Shown piece after piece: positions 15,486 through 24,565 of a stretch of 64,000 bases of DNA. The stretch spans positions 1-64,000 of the forward strand of contig NZ_JARVRF010000038.1 of assembly GCF_030209835.1 (NCBI RefSeq). Direction: 5' to 3'. This DNA comes from Arthrobacter sp. efr-133-R2A-120. GTDB taxonomy: Bacteria > Actinomycetota > Actinomycetes > Actinomycetales > Micrococcaceae. Under the pieces are notes generated by a model that searched no databases, had not been told where the DNA came from, and saw nothing but the letters and a program-made list of their open reading frames with translations. The stretch's first letter is position 1. Each line of letters opens with the position of its first letter. The translations under genes and the position numbers were made by a program.

Positions 15486-17123
15486 CTATTTGCCCGTGCC
15501 GCCCAGGTCAGCGGCCCAGGGGTAGTAGAGGTAAACGAAGGAGGCCGGAACACCTGTGACGCGCTTGCTCATAAAGAGCCGCGTGGAGCTGTCGACCACC
15601 GGCAGCCACGGTTCCTTGTCCATGATCAGGGCTTCGGCCTGCACCGTGAGTTTCGCGCGGGCGTCGTCGTCGGACGTGGCTTTGGCCTTTGCCAGCAGAT
15701 CGGTGATCTGGGGATCGGAGAATCCGGAGTAGTTCTGCATTCCGTTCGGGCCGGCGATGGCGCCCAGGTGGATAAGGGGATCGGCCACGTTCATGTAGTT
15801 CGTGGTGACGAAGGCGTCGGCTCCCGCACGCGCCTTCGGATCGGAGAAGAACGCGCCGAACTGTGCACCCGGCACACCGCTGGGTTCGATCGTCAGGCCG
15901 AGTTTGGCGCCCGCGTTGGCGAACTCGGAGATGATGTCGGCGTAGAACGTCCGGTCAATCGGGTAGACGATTTTGATGGGCTTGCTCAAATCGACCTTTG
16001 CGTCCTTCAAGACTTTCTTGGCTTCATCGAGGTTTGGCGTCGTCGAAGGAAGGTTCTTGCGCGCATCTTCGAAGATGGTCCCGCTGTAGTTCCAGCCGCC
16101 GTTTGGCACTAGCGATTGGGCCGCCGTCGACGCTCCTTCAAATACCGTCTTGGCGATCGCTTCACGATCCGTGGCGAGCGTGAGTGCCTTGCGAACTGCC
16201 GGGTCGCCAAGCGTCCCCGTCCCGGTGCTGATAATCGCCATGTTCTGCAGGGACTTGCCGTAGAAGAGCTGGCCTGTGGTGGACTTTGACAGCTGGCTGA
16301 TGGCGCTCAAGGGAACGTCGTAGCTTCCGTCGATGGCACCGGTGGCGAGGGCGTTGGCGATCGAGCTGGGGTCGGTAATGAACTGGATTTCGATCTGCTT
16401 GGTCTTGGCCTTCTTGGCGGTGTTCCAGTATCCGTCGTACCGGTTCAGGGTGATCGAGACTCCTTGCTTCCACTCGCCTACAGAGTAGGGACCGGTGCAC
16501 ATGACGCCGGCGCCGGGGTTGCCATAGTCGACGCCGGCCTTCTCCCGCTGGGCCTGTTCCACGACGGCGCCGATCGGCGTCGCAAGCTGGTTGTTGAAGG
16601 TGGCATCAGGGGTTTTGAGCTTGACGGTCACTTCGTTGGGACCGGTTTTGTCCACGGAAGCGATATTGGCCGTGACATCGGATGCCCAGTAGCTGATCTC
16701 CTTGGGATCAAGGTGGCGTTTGAGGCTGAAGACGACGTCGTCCGCCGTCATTGGCTTGCCGTCCCAGAACGTCACTCCGCCCTTCAGCTCGTAGACGTAG
16801 GTGCTGTTGTCGACGTTTTTGACGCTCTTGGCCAGGTTCGGCTTGATGGAAAAGTCCGGCTGGATCTGGAAAAGGCTCTCGCACAAGTTGGAAACCACGC
16901 CGCTTGCGGGGTAGTCGGCGCTCTTGATGGGGTCGATCGACGGCGGCTCACCGAAGTTGTTGTTCCACACGATCTTGTCCAGGTTCGTCGTGGCCGCGGG
17001 GGTGGTGACGAGCAGGTCCTTCGGGCTGAGGGCATCCGGGGCCTTGGCGGCGGCGCCACCATTGCACCCCGCAAGAAGGAGCATTAGGCCAGCGGCTCCT
17101 GCGCAGATGAGTTTCTTATTCAA
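15486..17123 (-). CDS. ABC transporter substrate-binding lipoprotein (SBP family 5)
   Basis: 545 residues. A lipoprotein signal peptide (KKLICAGAAGLMLLLAGC, lipidated Cys20) is followed by an SBP_bac_5 domain with WNNNFGEPPSIDPIKSADYPASGVVSNLCESLF and YVYELKGGVTFWDGKPMTADDVVFSLKRH, diagnostic of peptide/nickel/opine binding proteins. The TTG start at 17123 fits GGGAG 6-10 bp upstream; earlier in-frame starts lack homology. First gene of the dpp-like/C45 operon, preceded by a perfect LacI-type palindrome. The ligand may be an N-acylated peptide or amino acid given the last gene of the operon. Confidence 0.9.
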   Translation of the reverse strand: MNKKLICAGAAGLMLLLAGCNGGAAAKAPDALSPKDLLVTTPAATTNLDKIVWNNNFGEPPSIDPIKSADYPASGVVSNLCESLFQIQPDFSIKPNLAKSVKNVDNSTYVYELKGGVTFWDGKPMTADDVVFSLKRHLDPKEISYWASDVTANIASVDKTGPNEVTVKLKTPDATFNNQLATPIGAVVEQAQREKAGVDYGNPGAGVMCTGPYSVGEWKQGVSITLNRYDGYWNTAKKAKTKQIEIQFITDPSSIANALATGAIDGSYDVPLSAISQLSKSTTGQLFYGKSLQNMAIISTGTGTLGDPAVRKALTLATDREAIAKTVFEGASTAAQSLVPNGGWNYSGTIFEDARKNLPSTTPNLDEAKKVLKDAKVDLSKPIKIVYPIDRTFYADIISEFANAGAKLGLTIEPSGVPGAQFGAFFSDPKARAGADAFVTTNYMNVADPLIHLGAIAGPNGMQNYSGFSDPQITDLLAKAKATSDDDARAKLTVQAEALIMDKEPWLPVVDSSTRLFMSKRVTGVPASFVYLYYPWAADLGGTGK

Positions 17124-17194
17124 TGGATCTCCCGTACTTCGTTTGGTAGGGGGCCGCCCCAATCGGCTGCTGATTGCTGTAGTGACGCTAATCA

Positions 17195-17210
17195 CCCAAA
17201 ACGTTTTGGG
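17195..17210. promoter_or_regulatory. LacI-family operator palindrome
   Basis: CCCAAAACGTTTTGGG is a perfect 16-bp palindrome with the central CG typical of LacI/GalR operators. It lies in the divergent gap between the substrate-binding protein gene (start 17123, minus) and the LacI-family gene (start 17277, plus), 72 and 67 bp from the two starts. A degenerate half-site (AAAACGATTTCGG) lies at about 17234-17246. Confidence 0.85.
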
Positions 17211-17276
17211 CAACATCTTGGCAAAAATTAACAAAACGATTTCGGAAGGACTTCCAGGAGGCATAACCTTGCAGCT

Positions 17277-18296
17277 ATGACGCAGCGAAACGCACGCTCC
17301 ACCATCCGCGAGGTAGCCCGCGAAGCGGGGGTCTCAGTGACCACCGTCTCCCACGCGCTCAGCGGAAAGGGAATCGTGGCCGAAGCCACCCGAGCGAGGG
17401 TGATCGAAACGGCGAGAAGACTGCGCTACCGGCCCAACGCCGTCGCCAGCGGCCTTCGAAGCAATCGGCTGGGAATCCTTGCGCTCGTGCTTCGCCCGCT
17501 GGACACCCTTGAGTCGTTCCTCCCGGAAGGCGTGGACTACTTTCTGCGATTTGCCGGAGCCGCCTCGCTCAGCGCCCTGGACCACGGCTACGGACTCATG
17601 CTGCTCAGCGACCCCACCTTGCCGGATGCGCCCAGCGTCTCATTGGCGGCCGACGGCTTCATCATTACGGAACCGGTGGAGAACGATCCCGTCATCGACC
17701 TGCTTCAGTCCGAAGGAATCCCCTTGCTTACGGTCGGAAAGGACCTCGGCCGTCCCGACTACGTTGCCTGGATCGAGCCCAGCACCGCCAAGATCACCAA
17801 GCAGGTGCTCGATCACCTCGAGGAAAACGGGGCACGGCGGGTGGCGATCGCCATCGGCTCCGACCGCAACTCCTGGAACATCACCACGGAAGCCAGCTAT
17901 CGCGAATGGTGTTCCGCGCGAGGCAAGGAGCCCATCGTCGTGACCCAGAAGGAAACGAGCGGCACCCTTGGCGGAAGGGCAATCGGCGAAGATCTCCTCT
18001 CAATGACAGACAGGCCCGACGCCGTCTATTGCCTCACGGGGCGCCATGCGGCCGGGCTGATGGCGCGGCTTGCGGAAGCCGGCGTCATCTCCCCTGAGGA
18101 CATCCTGATCGTCGCAGGCTCGGACTCGGAACAGACCCGAAACAGCGTTCCACCTATCAGTGCCATCGACCTCGAACCCGAAGTTCTCGCAAGGGCCGCC
18201 GTCGCCGCATTGGTGGAACAGTTGGGCGGGGTCCCAAAGAACGGCCAAGGAGGGACCGACGGACGCTTCATCGTTCGAGGCTCCAGCACCCGTTAG
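17277..18296 (+). CDS. LacI family transcriptional regulator
   Basis: 339 residues. The N-terminal HTH and hinge are canonical: TIREVAREAGVSVTTVSHALSGKGIVAEATRARVIETARRLRYRPNAVASGLRS, with the hinge Leu/Ala minor-groove residues. The ligand domain is of periplasmic-binding-protein type I (GILALVL, GFIITEP, IAIGSDRNSWN, VAGSDSEQTRNSVPPISAIDL). It is divergent from the dpp-like/C45 operon, with a matching palindrome between them, so it very likely represses that operon and itself. Most LacI proteins sense sugars; a peptide-type importer as target is less usual. Confidence 0.9.
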   Translation: MTQRNARSTIREVAREAGVSVTTVSHALSGKGIVAEATRARVIETARRLRYRPNAVASGLRSNRLGILALVLRPLDTLESFLPEGVDYFLRFAGAASLSALDHGYGLMLLSDPTLPDAPSVSLAADGFIITEPVENDPVIDLLQSEGIPLLTVGKDLGRPDYVAWIEPSTAKITKQVLDHLEENGARRVAIAIGSDRNSWNITTEASYREWCSARGKEPIVVTQKETSGTLGGRAIGEDLLSMTDRPDAVYCLTGRHAAGLMARLAEAGVISPEDILIVAGSDSEQTRNSVPPISAIDLEPEVLARAAVAALVEQLGGVPKNGQGGTDGRFIVRGSSTR

Positions 18297-18307
18297 CCCA
18301 GCACCCA

Positions 18308-18560
18308 ACGCCCGCTCACTTAAGTGGGCGCTTTTTCCCCGACGCTCGCTCACTTATAAGGCCATCCCGCCTAACGCTCGCTCACTAAAGGTGAGCGAGC
18401 GTTGACCGAAATGGCGACAAAGGTGAGCGAGCGTCCGAGGTTGGGGCCCGACGTCGGGCTGCCGCACCGGGGTGCCGCCGGCCGCCGTCGGCGTCGTCCC
18501 GGTTAGGCGACAAAAATGAGCGAGCGTCTGCCAAAAAAGGCGATAAACGTGAGCGAGCGT
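18308..18560. repeat. mirror array B, 32-bp period, with central hairpin
   Basis: Inverted words end at 18319, 18353 and 18385 (spacings 34 and 32). Forward words begin at 18391 and 18423 (32 apart), then, after a hairpin block, at 18516 and 18549 (33 apart). The hairpin block (about 18449-18495) contains GGGCTGCCGCACCG and GTGCCGC, nearly the same core as in array A. Spacers keep the GCC-AAAA-GGC mini-stem (for example 18530-18543). The array fills the 345-bp gap between the LacI gene and the APC permease gene, both on the plus strand; no gene or terminator is otherwise seen there. Confidence 0.85.
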
Positions 18561-18641
18561 TGGCCGTTTGCGTGGGTTCGGAAGCGCGCCCCAGGACAGA
18601 CCCTCTTGACGCGAACATGTGCCGCCCCTCACAATAAGCGA

Positions 18642-20114
18642 ATGGCTTTCACTAAAGAAGAGGCGGCACTCGTGCCGTCCGCGACCGTCAGCGTTGACGG
18701 CGGATTGAAGAAGAACGCAATCGGCACTCGCGACATTGTGTTCATGTTGGTGTCGGCGGCCGCCCCGCTGACTATCGTCGTCGGCATCGCCCCGCTCGCC
18801 CTCGCGGTGGGCGGCGTTGGCGCACCCTCCATCTACATCGCCGCGGCCATCGGCCTGGGCCTGTTCGCCATCGGTTTCATGGCGCTCACCCGCCACGTCC
18901 GGTCCTACAGCGGCTTCTACGGCTACATCTCGAAAACCCTCGGCCGCGTGGTGGGCCTCGGCTCCGGCCTCACTGCCTGGATGAGCTACAACGGCCTGCA
19001 AATCGGCCTCTACGGACTACTGGGGATCCAAGCCAACCTCGCCGTGAAGTCCTTCACCGGCGTGGAACTTCCCTGGTGGCTCTACGCGATCGTGTCGATC
19101 GGGGCCGTCTGGTACCTCGGCTGGCGCGGGATCGACGTCGGCGCCAGGGTCCTCGCCGTCCTGCTCACCCTCGAAACCGCGATCGTCGCCCTCGTCGCTG
19201 CGTTCGTTTTGGCCCAAGGCGGCGCACACGGCATCAGCTTTGAATCTTTCAGCCCGCAGGCCATCTTCTCCCCGCAGTTCGCCGCCGTCCTCGGCCTGGG
19301 CTTCTCCGCCTTCATGGGATTTGAATCCGGAGCCCTGTACCGGGAAGAAGCCCGCGACCCGGACCGCAGCGTCCCGCGTGCCACCTACATTTCCATCGCC
19401 TTCATCGGGGCGTTCTACGCCTTCGCCGTCTGGATCATCGTCCAGGCCTTCGGAGCGGACGCCGTCCAAGCGTTCGCTGCGGGCCACCTCGACGCCGGGG
19501 ACACCGCCTACATCGCAGCGGGCAACTTCGCGGGCGGCTGGTGCGTGAACCTCATGAGCGTGCTGATCGTCACCAGCATCTTCGCCGCCCAGCTCTCCTT
19601 CCACAACACCATCAACCGCTACACCTTGTCCCTGAGCCGCGAGGGCATCTTCCCGAAACGCTCAGCTCGGATCAGCCCGCGATACCGCACACCCTCGGTG
19701 GCTGGCTTCGACCAGACCCTCCTCGCGCTCGCCCTCGTGATCGGCGCGGCCCTACTCCAGCTGGACCCCTTCACTCAATTCCTGATCTGGACGAACACAC
19801 CGGGAGTGATCGGCGTCCTCCTCCTGCAGGCACTCACGGGCGTCGGCGTCGTGGTCTTCTTCGCCCGCCTCAAGGACCACGGCCTTCGCTGGTACGTCGT
19901 GCCTTCCGCCGTGGCCGCCACCATCATCATGTGCGTGGTGGTCTACCTGATGGCCAACAACGCCCAATTGCTCACCGGCCTCCCGGCCGGGGACCCCGTC
20001 AACACCACCCTGCTCATCTTTGCACCGCTCTTGTTTGCGGCCGGAACCGTGCTGGCCCTCGTGCTGCGCAAGGTCAACCCGGCCGCCTACCAGCGGATCG
20101 GCCACGCCGAGTGA
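18642..20114 (+). CDS. APC family amino-acid/amine permease
   Basis: 490 residues with about 12 membrane segments. The N-terminal KKNAIGTRDIVFMLVSAAAPLTIVVGIAPLAL is typical of the APC superfamily (first segment with unwound G-rich stretch), and GFSAFMGFESGALYREEARDPDRSVPRATYIS is the conserved TM6-loop signature. The start ATG 18642 is preceded by only a weak purine stretch; upstream in-frame codons fall inside array B. Followed after 22 bp by a TetR gene and then an amidohydrolase gene, so it may import the hydrolase product or substrate. Confidence 0.85.
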   Translation: MAFTKEEAALVPSATVSVDGGLKKNAIGTRDIVFMLVSAAAPLTIVVGIAPLALAVGGVGAPSIYIAAAIGLGLFAIGFMALTRHVRSYSGFYGYISKTLGRVVGLGSGLTAWMSYNGLQIGLYGLLGIQANLAVKSFTGVELPWWLYAIVSIGAVWYLGWRGIDVGARVLAVLLTLETAIVALVAAFVLAQGGAHGISFESFSPQAIFSPQFAAVLGLGFSAFMGFESGALYREEARDPDRSVPRATYISIAFIGAFYAFAVWIIVQAFGADAVQAFAAGHLDAGDTAYIAAGNFAGGWCVNLMSVLIVTSIFAAQLSFHNTINRYTLSLSREGIFPKRSARISPRYRTPSVAGFDQTLLALALVIGAALLQLDPFTQFLIWTNTPGVIGVLLLQALTGVGVVVFFARLKDHGLRWYVVPSAVAATIIMCVVVYLMANNAQLLTGLPAGDPVNTTLLIFAPLLFAAGTVLALVLRKVNPAAYQRIGHAE

Positions 20115-20136
20115 TCCCGGAGCCTAGTCTTGAGGA

Positions 20137-20775
20137 ATGCAGACTCCGAGCAAAACCAGCCAGCTAGGACGGCCCCGGACACCGAGGCTCTCGCGGAAGG
20201 CGATCGGCCGCGCGGCGCTTGAGATGTTCGAGGAGGAAGAGAGCCTTTCGATCCCGCGGCTCGCGGAACGCCTGGGCGTCAGGCAGTCATCTTTCTACAA
20301 GCACGTCACGGGTCGTCAAGAGATCATCGAACTGGCCCGTGGCGCGCTCGTAGACAGAGCTCCGATGCCCGAGTTGCCGTCCGGCAGCCTCGACGACGTC
20401 ATCCGCGAGATCTTCGACTCCCTCCGCAAGGCCTACAGCCTAGTACCGGCACTCCTTCCCCTCCTGCTCACGCAGCCGGTGTCACACCCGGCAGCCTTGG
20501 AGCGATACGACCAGTTTGTCGAAGCGTTCGAGATTGCGGGGGCGCCACGGCACCTCATCATTCCCGCGTTGGAAACCCTCGACAGCGCAGCGATTGGCGC
20601 GAGCCTCGACGCAATGACGATGGAATCCGCATGGAGCATCAACGAAGAGGAGGAAGGCACGTATCCCCATCTGTTCGCGGCAAAGAAAGCCGTGGCAGAG
20701 CACCCGGTAGACCGCTTCGCGTTCCTGGCCGATGTCCTTTCGGCCGGATTGAAGGCGGCCATCGACGACGACTGA
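20137..20775 (+). CDS. TetR-family regulator
   Basis: 212 residues. The HTH is at about 20-66: LSRKAIGRAALEMFEEEESLSIPRLAERLGVRQSSFYKHVTGRQEI. The C-terminal domain resembles TetR_C proteins of the AcrR group. It sits in a same-strand row APC permease-TetR-amidohydrolase with gaps of 22 and 49 bp, so the three probably form one catabolic unit with the TetR as local regulator. Effector unknown. Confidence 0.85.
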   Translation: MQTPSKTSQLGRPRTPRLSRKAIGRAALEMFEEEESLSIPRLAERLGVRQSSFYKHVTGRQEIIELARGALVDRAPMPELPSGSLDDVIREIFDSLRKAYSLVPALLPLLLTQPVSHPAALERYDQFVEAFEIAGAPRHLIIPALETLDSAAIGASLDAMTMESAWSINEEEEGTYPHLFAAKKAVAEHPVDRFAFLADVLSAGLKAAIDDD

Positions 20776-20824
20776 TCCTCACCGGGCGGACGTCGGAAAC
20801 CCGAACACAATAAGGAGTTACATC

Positions 20825-22504
20825 TTGACCACGCCCGAGCCCATCGATCTCGTCATCCTCTCGTCCAGCATCCTCCACGGCGAGGCGCTCACAGAGACCG
20901 CCGGTTTCGTCGCCATCTCCAATGGCCGGATTGCGCACGTCGGCCGGGCCGACGCCGACACCAACCAAGCCGCCGAATGGACCGCACGAGCCAAACAGGT
21001 GTTCGACGTCGGCGACGCAACGGTCTGCCCCGGCCTGGTTGACGCCCACATCCATCCCATCCACGGCGCGGACATCGCCCGTGGCCTTGACCTGGGCGGG
21101 ATCACCCAGCTCGACGACGTCCGCGCCGCCCTTGCGCGGTACGCCGCTTCCACGCCGCACGCCGTCGGCTCCGATTGGCTGTTCGCTTGGGGCCTCGACC
21201 CTGTCATCTTCGGGGATGGGGGCTTCAACAACTCCCTCTTCGACGGCATCCTCGACGACGAACTCGTGTTCATCACCCTGTTCGACGGCCACGCCTCGCT
21301 GGTCTCCGAAGCCGCCCTCCAGCTCGCCGGGGTCACTGGAACGGAAGAACTGCCGAGCACCGGCTATGTCGGCGTTGACCAGCTCGGCAAGCCCAACGGC
21401 ATGCTCTACGAAATTGCCGCCCAGGAGCTTGTCCGCGGCGTCCTCCCCCAACTCTCCTTCGAGCAGCGCGTCGACGACCTCGGGAAACTCCTGCGTTCCA
21501 TGGCCGAATCCGGACTGGTAGCAGGCCAGATGCTGGACTTCGGGGCCCCGGACACTTTGGAAGTGCTGGAGGCCTTGGAGCGGAGGGGCGAGCTCGCCAT
21601 CCGGCTGCGGATCTCCCCTTGGGTTATGCCCGGCGCCACCGAGGAGGACTTGAAGGCCATGCTCGCGATGCAGGGCAGGCACGGCAGGCGCTGGCACGTT
21701 CACGGCATCAAGCTCATGATGGATGGAACCATCGACAACGGCACGGCGTGGCTCTTTGAGCCCGACACCCACGGAGAATCGCTCCATCCGCTCTGGCACG
21801 ATCCTGAAGCCCTCGCCGCAGCCATGAAGTTCTTCCACGAACACCGGATCCCCACCACCACCCACGCCATCGGCGACCAGGCCGTTTCCTTCGTCGCGCG
21901 GACCATCGGAGCCCTCCCCAAGAACGGCACGGTCCACCGGATCGAGCACATTGAGTCCATCCCGGACTCGGTTTTGGCGGAAATCATCAGCGCGGGGGCC
22001 GCTACCAGCCTGCAGCCGACGCATTGCGCCCTCTACAGCCGCGCCGACCACACCGACAACTGGTCCCGCAGGCTTGGCAGCGAACGGGCCAACCACGCGT
22101 GGCGGACCCGCGATCTCCGCGACGCAGGAGCCATCGTCGCGCTCGGATCGGACTGGCCCATCGCTCCATTCGACCCGCGGGCGATCATCGCCTCAGCCCA
22201 GACGCGCCGCCCGGCCGGCCGGCCCGACGTCGAGCCCGTCCAACCCCAGCAGGCGCTCTCCGCTCGTGCCGCGCTCGAAGGCTACACGAGCCAATACTGG
22301 AGGTCTGTCGGTGAAGAAGGTGGAATCGTGGAAAGGGGGGCCCGCGCCGATCTGACGGTGGTCCGGCACAACCCCCTGACCACCGCGCCGGACGAATTTG
22401 CGCAGACGCCGGTGATCCTGACCATTGTTGACGGTGAAATCGTTGTTGATAACCGTCAGGCGCTTACGGCGGGAGTCACTCTGGATTCCGTCCAGAGGGC
22501 CTAG
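20825..22504 (+). CDS. amidohydrolase, YtcJ-like
   Basis: 559 residues with a split composite beta-domain and TIM barrel. Metal-binding residues are visible: VDAHIHP (His75, His77), the HGIKLMMDGTIDNGTAWL lysine, TTTHAIGD, VHRIEHIES and ALGSDWPIAPFDP. This is the Amidohydro_3/YtcJ group, which hydrolyses N-substituted amides or formamides. The TTG start at 20825 has AAGGAG at 20811-20816. The stop overlaps the stop of the convergent glutathione peroxidase gene by CTAG. Substrate unknown. Confidence 0.9.
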   Translation: MTTPEPIDLVILSSSILHGEALTETAGFVAISNGRIAHVGRADADTNQAAEWTARAKQVFDVGDATVCPGLVDAHIHPIHGADIARGLDLGGITQLDDVRAALARYAASTPHAVGSDWLFAWGLDPVIFGDGGFNNSLFDGILDDELVFITLFDGHASLVSEAALQLAGVTGTEELPSTGYVGVDQLGKPNGMLYEIAAQELVRGVLPQLSFEQRVDDLGKLLRSMAESGLVAGQMLDFGAPDTLEVLEALERRGELAIRLRISPWVMPGATEEDLKAMLAMQGRHGRRWHVHGIKLMMDGTIDNGTAWLFEPDTHGESLHPLWHDPEALAAAMKFFHEHRIPTTTHAIGDQAVSFVARTIGALPKNGTVHRIEHIESIPDSVLAEIISAGAATSLQPTHCALYSRADHTDNWSRRLGSERANHAWRTRDLRDAGAIVALGSDWPIAPFDPRAIIASAQTRRPAGRPDVEPVQPQQALSARAALEGYTSQYWRSVGEEGGIVERGARADLTVVRHNPLTTAPDEFAQTPVILTIVDGEIVVDNRQALTAGVTLDSVQRA

Positions 22505-22986
22505 GCGAGGGCCTCTTCGAGCGCCTCAATGAGCTTCTCGGAATCGGGCTCGACGGCGGACGGGAAGCGGGCGAGCACCTCGCCTTCGCGGCTCACGAGG
22601 AACTTTTCGAAGTTCCACTTCACCTTCTGCGGTTTGGAGCCGTCGGCGGTCCGGGTCAGCTCGGCATACAGGGGGTGCTGCTCCTTGCCGCGGACCTTGG
22701 ACTTGCTCGCGAGCGGGAACGAGACTCCAAAACTGCGCTGGCAGAAGTCCGCGATCTCGGCGTCGGAACCCTGTTCCTGGCCAGCGAACTGGTTGCACGG
22801 CACACCCAGAATCTCGAATCCACGGTCACGGTATTTGCCGTAGAGCTCCTCAAGTCCCGAGTACTGGCGCGTGAAACCACACTTCGAAGCCACATTGACT
22901 ACTAGTACGGCTTTGCCCTCGAAACGCCCGAAGTCGGCCTGGGAGCCGTCGTTGAACGTCAGGGGGATGCTGTAGAGCGGGGACAT
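22501..22986 (-). CDS. glutathione peroxidase-family thiol peroxidase
   Basis: 161 residues, full family length. NVASKCGFTRQYSGLEEL holds the peroxidatic Cys36 (Cys, not selenocysteine), GVPCNQFAGQEQG is the second signature with the catalytic Gln, and VKWNFEKFLVS carries the catalytic Trp and Asn. Cys82 in ADFCQR is a plausible resolving Cys, so thioredoxin- or mycothiol-linked reduction is more likely than glutathione, which actinobacteria lack. Cytoplasmic. Convergent with and overlapping the amidohydrolase gene by 4 bp. Confidence 0.95.
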   Translation of the reverse strand: MSPLYSIPLTFNDGSQADFGRFEGKAVLVVNVASKCGFTRQYSGLEELYGKYRDRGFEILGVPCNQFAGQEQGSDAEIADFCQRSFGVSFPLASKSKVRGKEQHPLYAELTRTADGSKPQKVKWNFEKFLVSREGEVLARFPSAVEPDSEKLIEALEEALA

Positions 22987-23083
22987 TGAATCGCTTCCTT
23001 ACGACGTGGAACGTTGGCAAACTGCCGCATTCGAGTCTACGCGCGGCAGGACGGTTGGGTGCGCGCCAGTAAAGCGATGACTT

Positions 23084-24565
23084 CTACGGCTTAGGGGAAG
23101 CCATTTTGGAAGTTGCAGTGACCGACGGCGTGGGGCTGCTGGGCGCTGGCGTCGCGGGCTCGGTAGGCGCCGACGGCGTGGGCGTCGCGGGCGGAGGCGG
23201 AGGCGGAGGCGGGGTTGACTGGGTGTTCGTCACGGTCGGCGCCGGAGCGGGGAGGCTCGACGTCGGGGCCACCGTGGGCGGTGTGGTCAAGGTGGGCGCC
23301 TGCGTCACCACAGGCGGAACTATCGCCGTGGGCGGGACTGTCGCCGTCGGCGCCTGCGTCACCACAGGCGCTTGCGTCCCGGTGGGAGCCGGCGACGGCG
23401 ATGGGCTCGGGGTGCCGCCCGTTGTCTTACTTGGCGTGGGAGTAGCGGTTGTCGAGGGCGTCGGCGTCGCGGTCGGGGTGCCAGTCGGGCTCGGCGTCGG
23501 CGTCCCTGTCGGGCTGGGCGTCGCCGTCGGCGAACCGGTCGGCGTCTTAGTCGGGGTGCCAGTCGGGCTGGGCTTCGCCGTCGGCGTCGCGGTCGGGGTG
23601 CCGGCCGGCGTCCCAGTCGGGCTCGGCGGCACAACCTTTGTCTCCTGCACCCCGCCGGTCACCGCCTGTCCAGAGGGCACGGCTCCCGGGTCAGTCGGCA
23701 CGGCCCCGGGGATGGACCAGACAGACCCCGGCGAGGTCGCAGTGGCGGAACCTGGCTGGTAGCTCACCATCGGGATATCGCCGAGGGGATCCACCTGCTT
23801 GGTTGGCAGGAACGTCCAGTTCATGGGGTTGGTGTAGACGCCGTTGAGGATCGTCTCGAAGTGCAAGTGGCAACCCGTTGAGGAACCCGTGGTTCCCACC
23901 CTGGCAATGACCTCGCCCACCCGGACCGATTGCCCCTTGACGACGGCGATGCCCTGCAGGTGGTTGTACGTCGTAACGAGGCCGTTGCCGTGATCGATTT
24001 CCACGCGATTGCCGCCACCCCATGGGTGCCACCCCACTGCCCGGACCACGCCGGAGTCCGCTGCGTAGACGAGCGTGCCGCAAGCCGCGGCGAAGTCCTG
24101 TCCCCAGTGGAACTCCCCCGGCAATCCGGTGAAGGGATCTATCCTCAATCCGAAGGGCGAGCTCGGAAACAGCATTTCGAGCGGCGCGTAGAGTTTCCCG
24201 GCAGGGGGCCGGTCGAGGGAACTCGACGCGACATTGAGGGTGCCTACGCCGTTCTTGTCGAGGGTTTGGACCGGGGAGCGTTCAAAAGACACCGTGGCTT
24301 TGTCACCTGCTTGGACCGGGGCCGATGAGGGGCTTTGAGGCACTGTCTCCTGCGCGCTGGAGGTGGCACCATCCGTGGGCAGCATGCGGGGTTCGACTTG
24401 CCCTGTGGCCAAGGATCCGTCACTTGCCTGTCCGCCTAAACCCGGGCCCTGGAAACCAAAAGCGAGGATCACCACGACAGCAAGGAAGCAAGCCGAAAGG
24501 ATCCGGCCAAATTTTCTTGTGAGCACCAGATCGACAACCTGGCCAGACTCATGATGCTTTCCCAC
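23084..24565 (-). CDS. secreted M23 peptidase with Pro/Thr-rich tail
   Basis: 493 residues. N-terminal membrane anchor/signal at about 20-38, then a linker, then an M23 (lysostaphin-type) domain at about 125-250 with His153-x3-Asp157 (FHWGQDF), His202 and the HLH pair 233/235, so the zinc site is complete. From about residue 315 to the end the protein is low-complexity, built on TPT/SPTGTP repeats and a run of Pro, likely a wall-spanning or cell-surface stalk, unusually placed at the C-terminus. It should cleave peptidoglycan cross-links, or the gene product may be a regulator of wall hydrolases. Stand-alone gene. Confidence 0.9.
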   Translation of the reverse strand: MGKHHESGQVVDLVLTRKFGRILSACFLAVVVILAFGFQGPGLGGQASDGSLATGQVEPRMLPTDGATSSAQETVPQSPSSAPVQAGDKATVSFERSPVQTLDKNGVGTLNVASSSLDRPPAGKLYAPLEMLFPSSPFGLRIDPFTGLPGEFHWGQDFAAACGTLVYAADSGVVRAVGWHPWGGGNRVEIDHGNGLVTTYNHLQGIAVVKGQSVRVGEVIARVGTTGSSTGCHLHFETILNGVYTNPMNWTFLPTKQVDPLGDIPMVSYQPGSATATSPGSVWSIPGAVPTDPGAVPSGQAVTGGVQETKVVPPSPTGTPAGTPTATPTAKPSPTGTPTKTPTGSPTATPSPTGTPTPSPTGTPTATPTPSTTATPTPSKTTGGTPSPSPSPAPTGTQAPVVTQAPTATVPPTAIVPPVVTQAPTLTTPPTVAPTSSLPAPAPTVTNTQSTPPPPPPPPATPTPSAPTEPATPAPSSPTPSVTATSKMASPKP

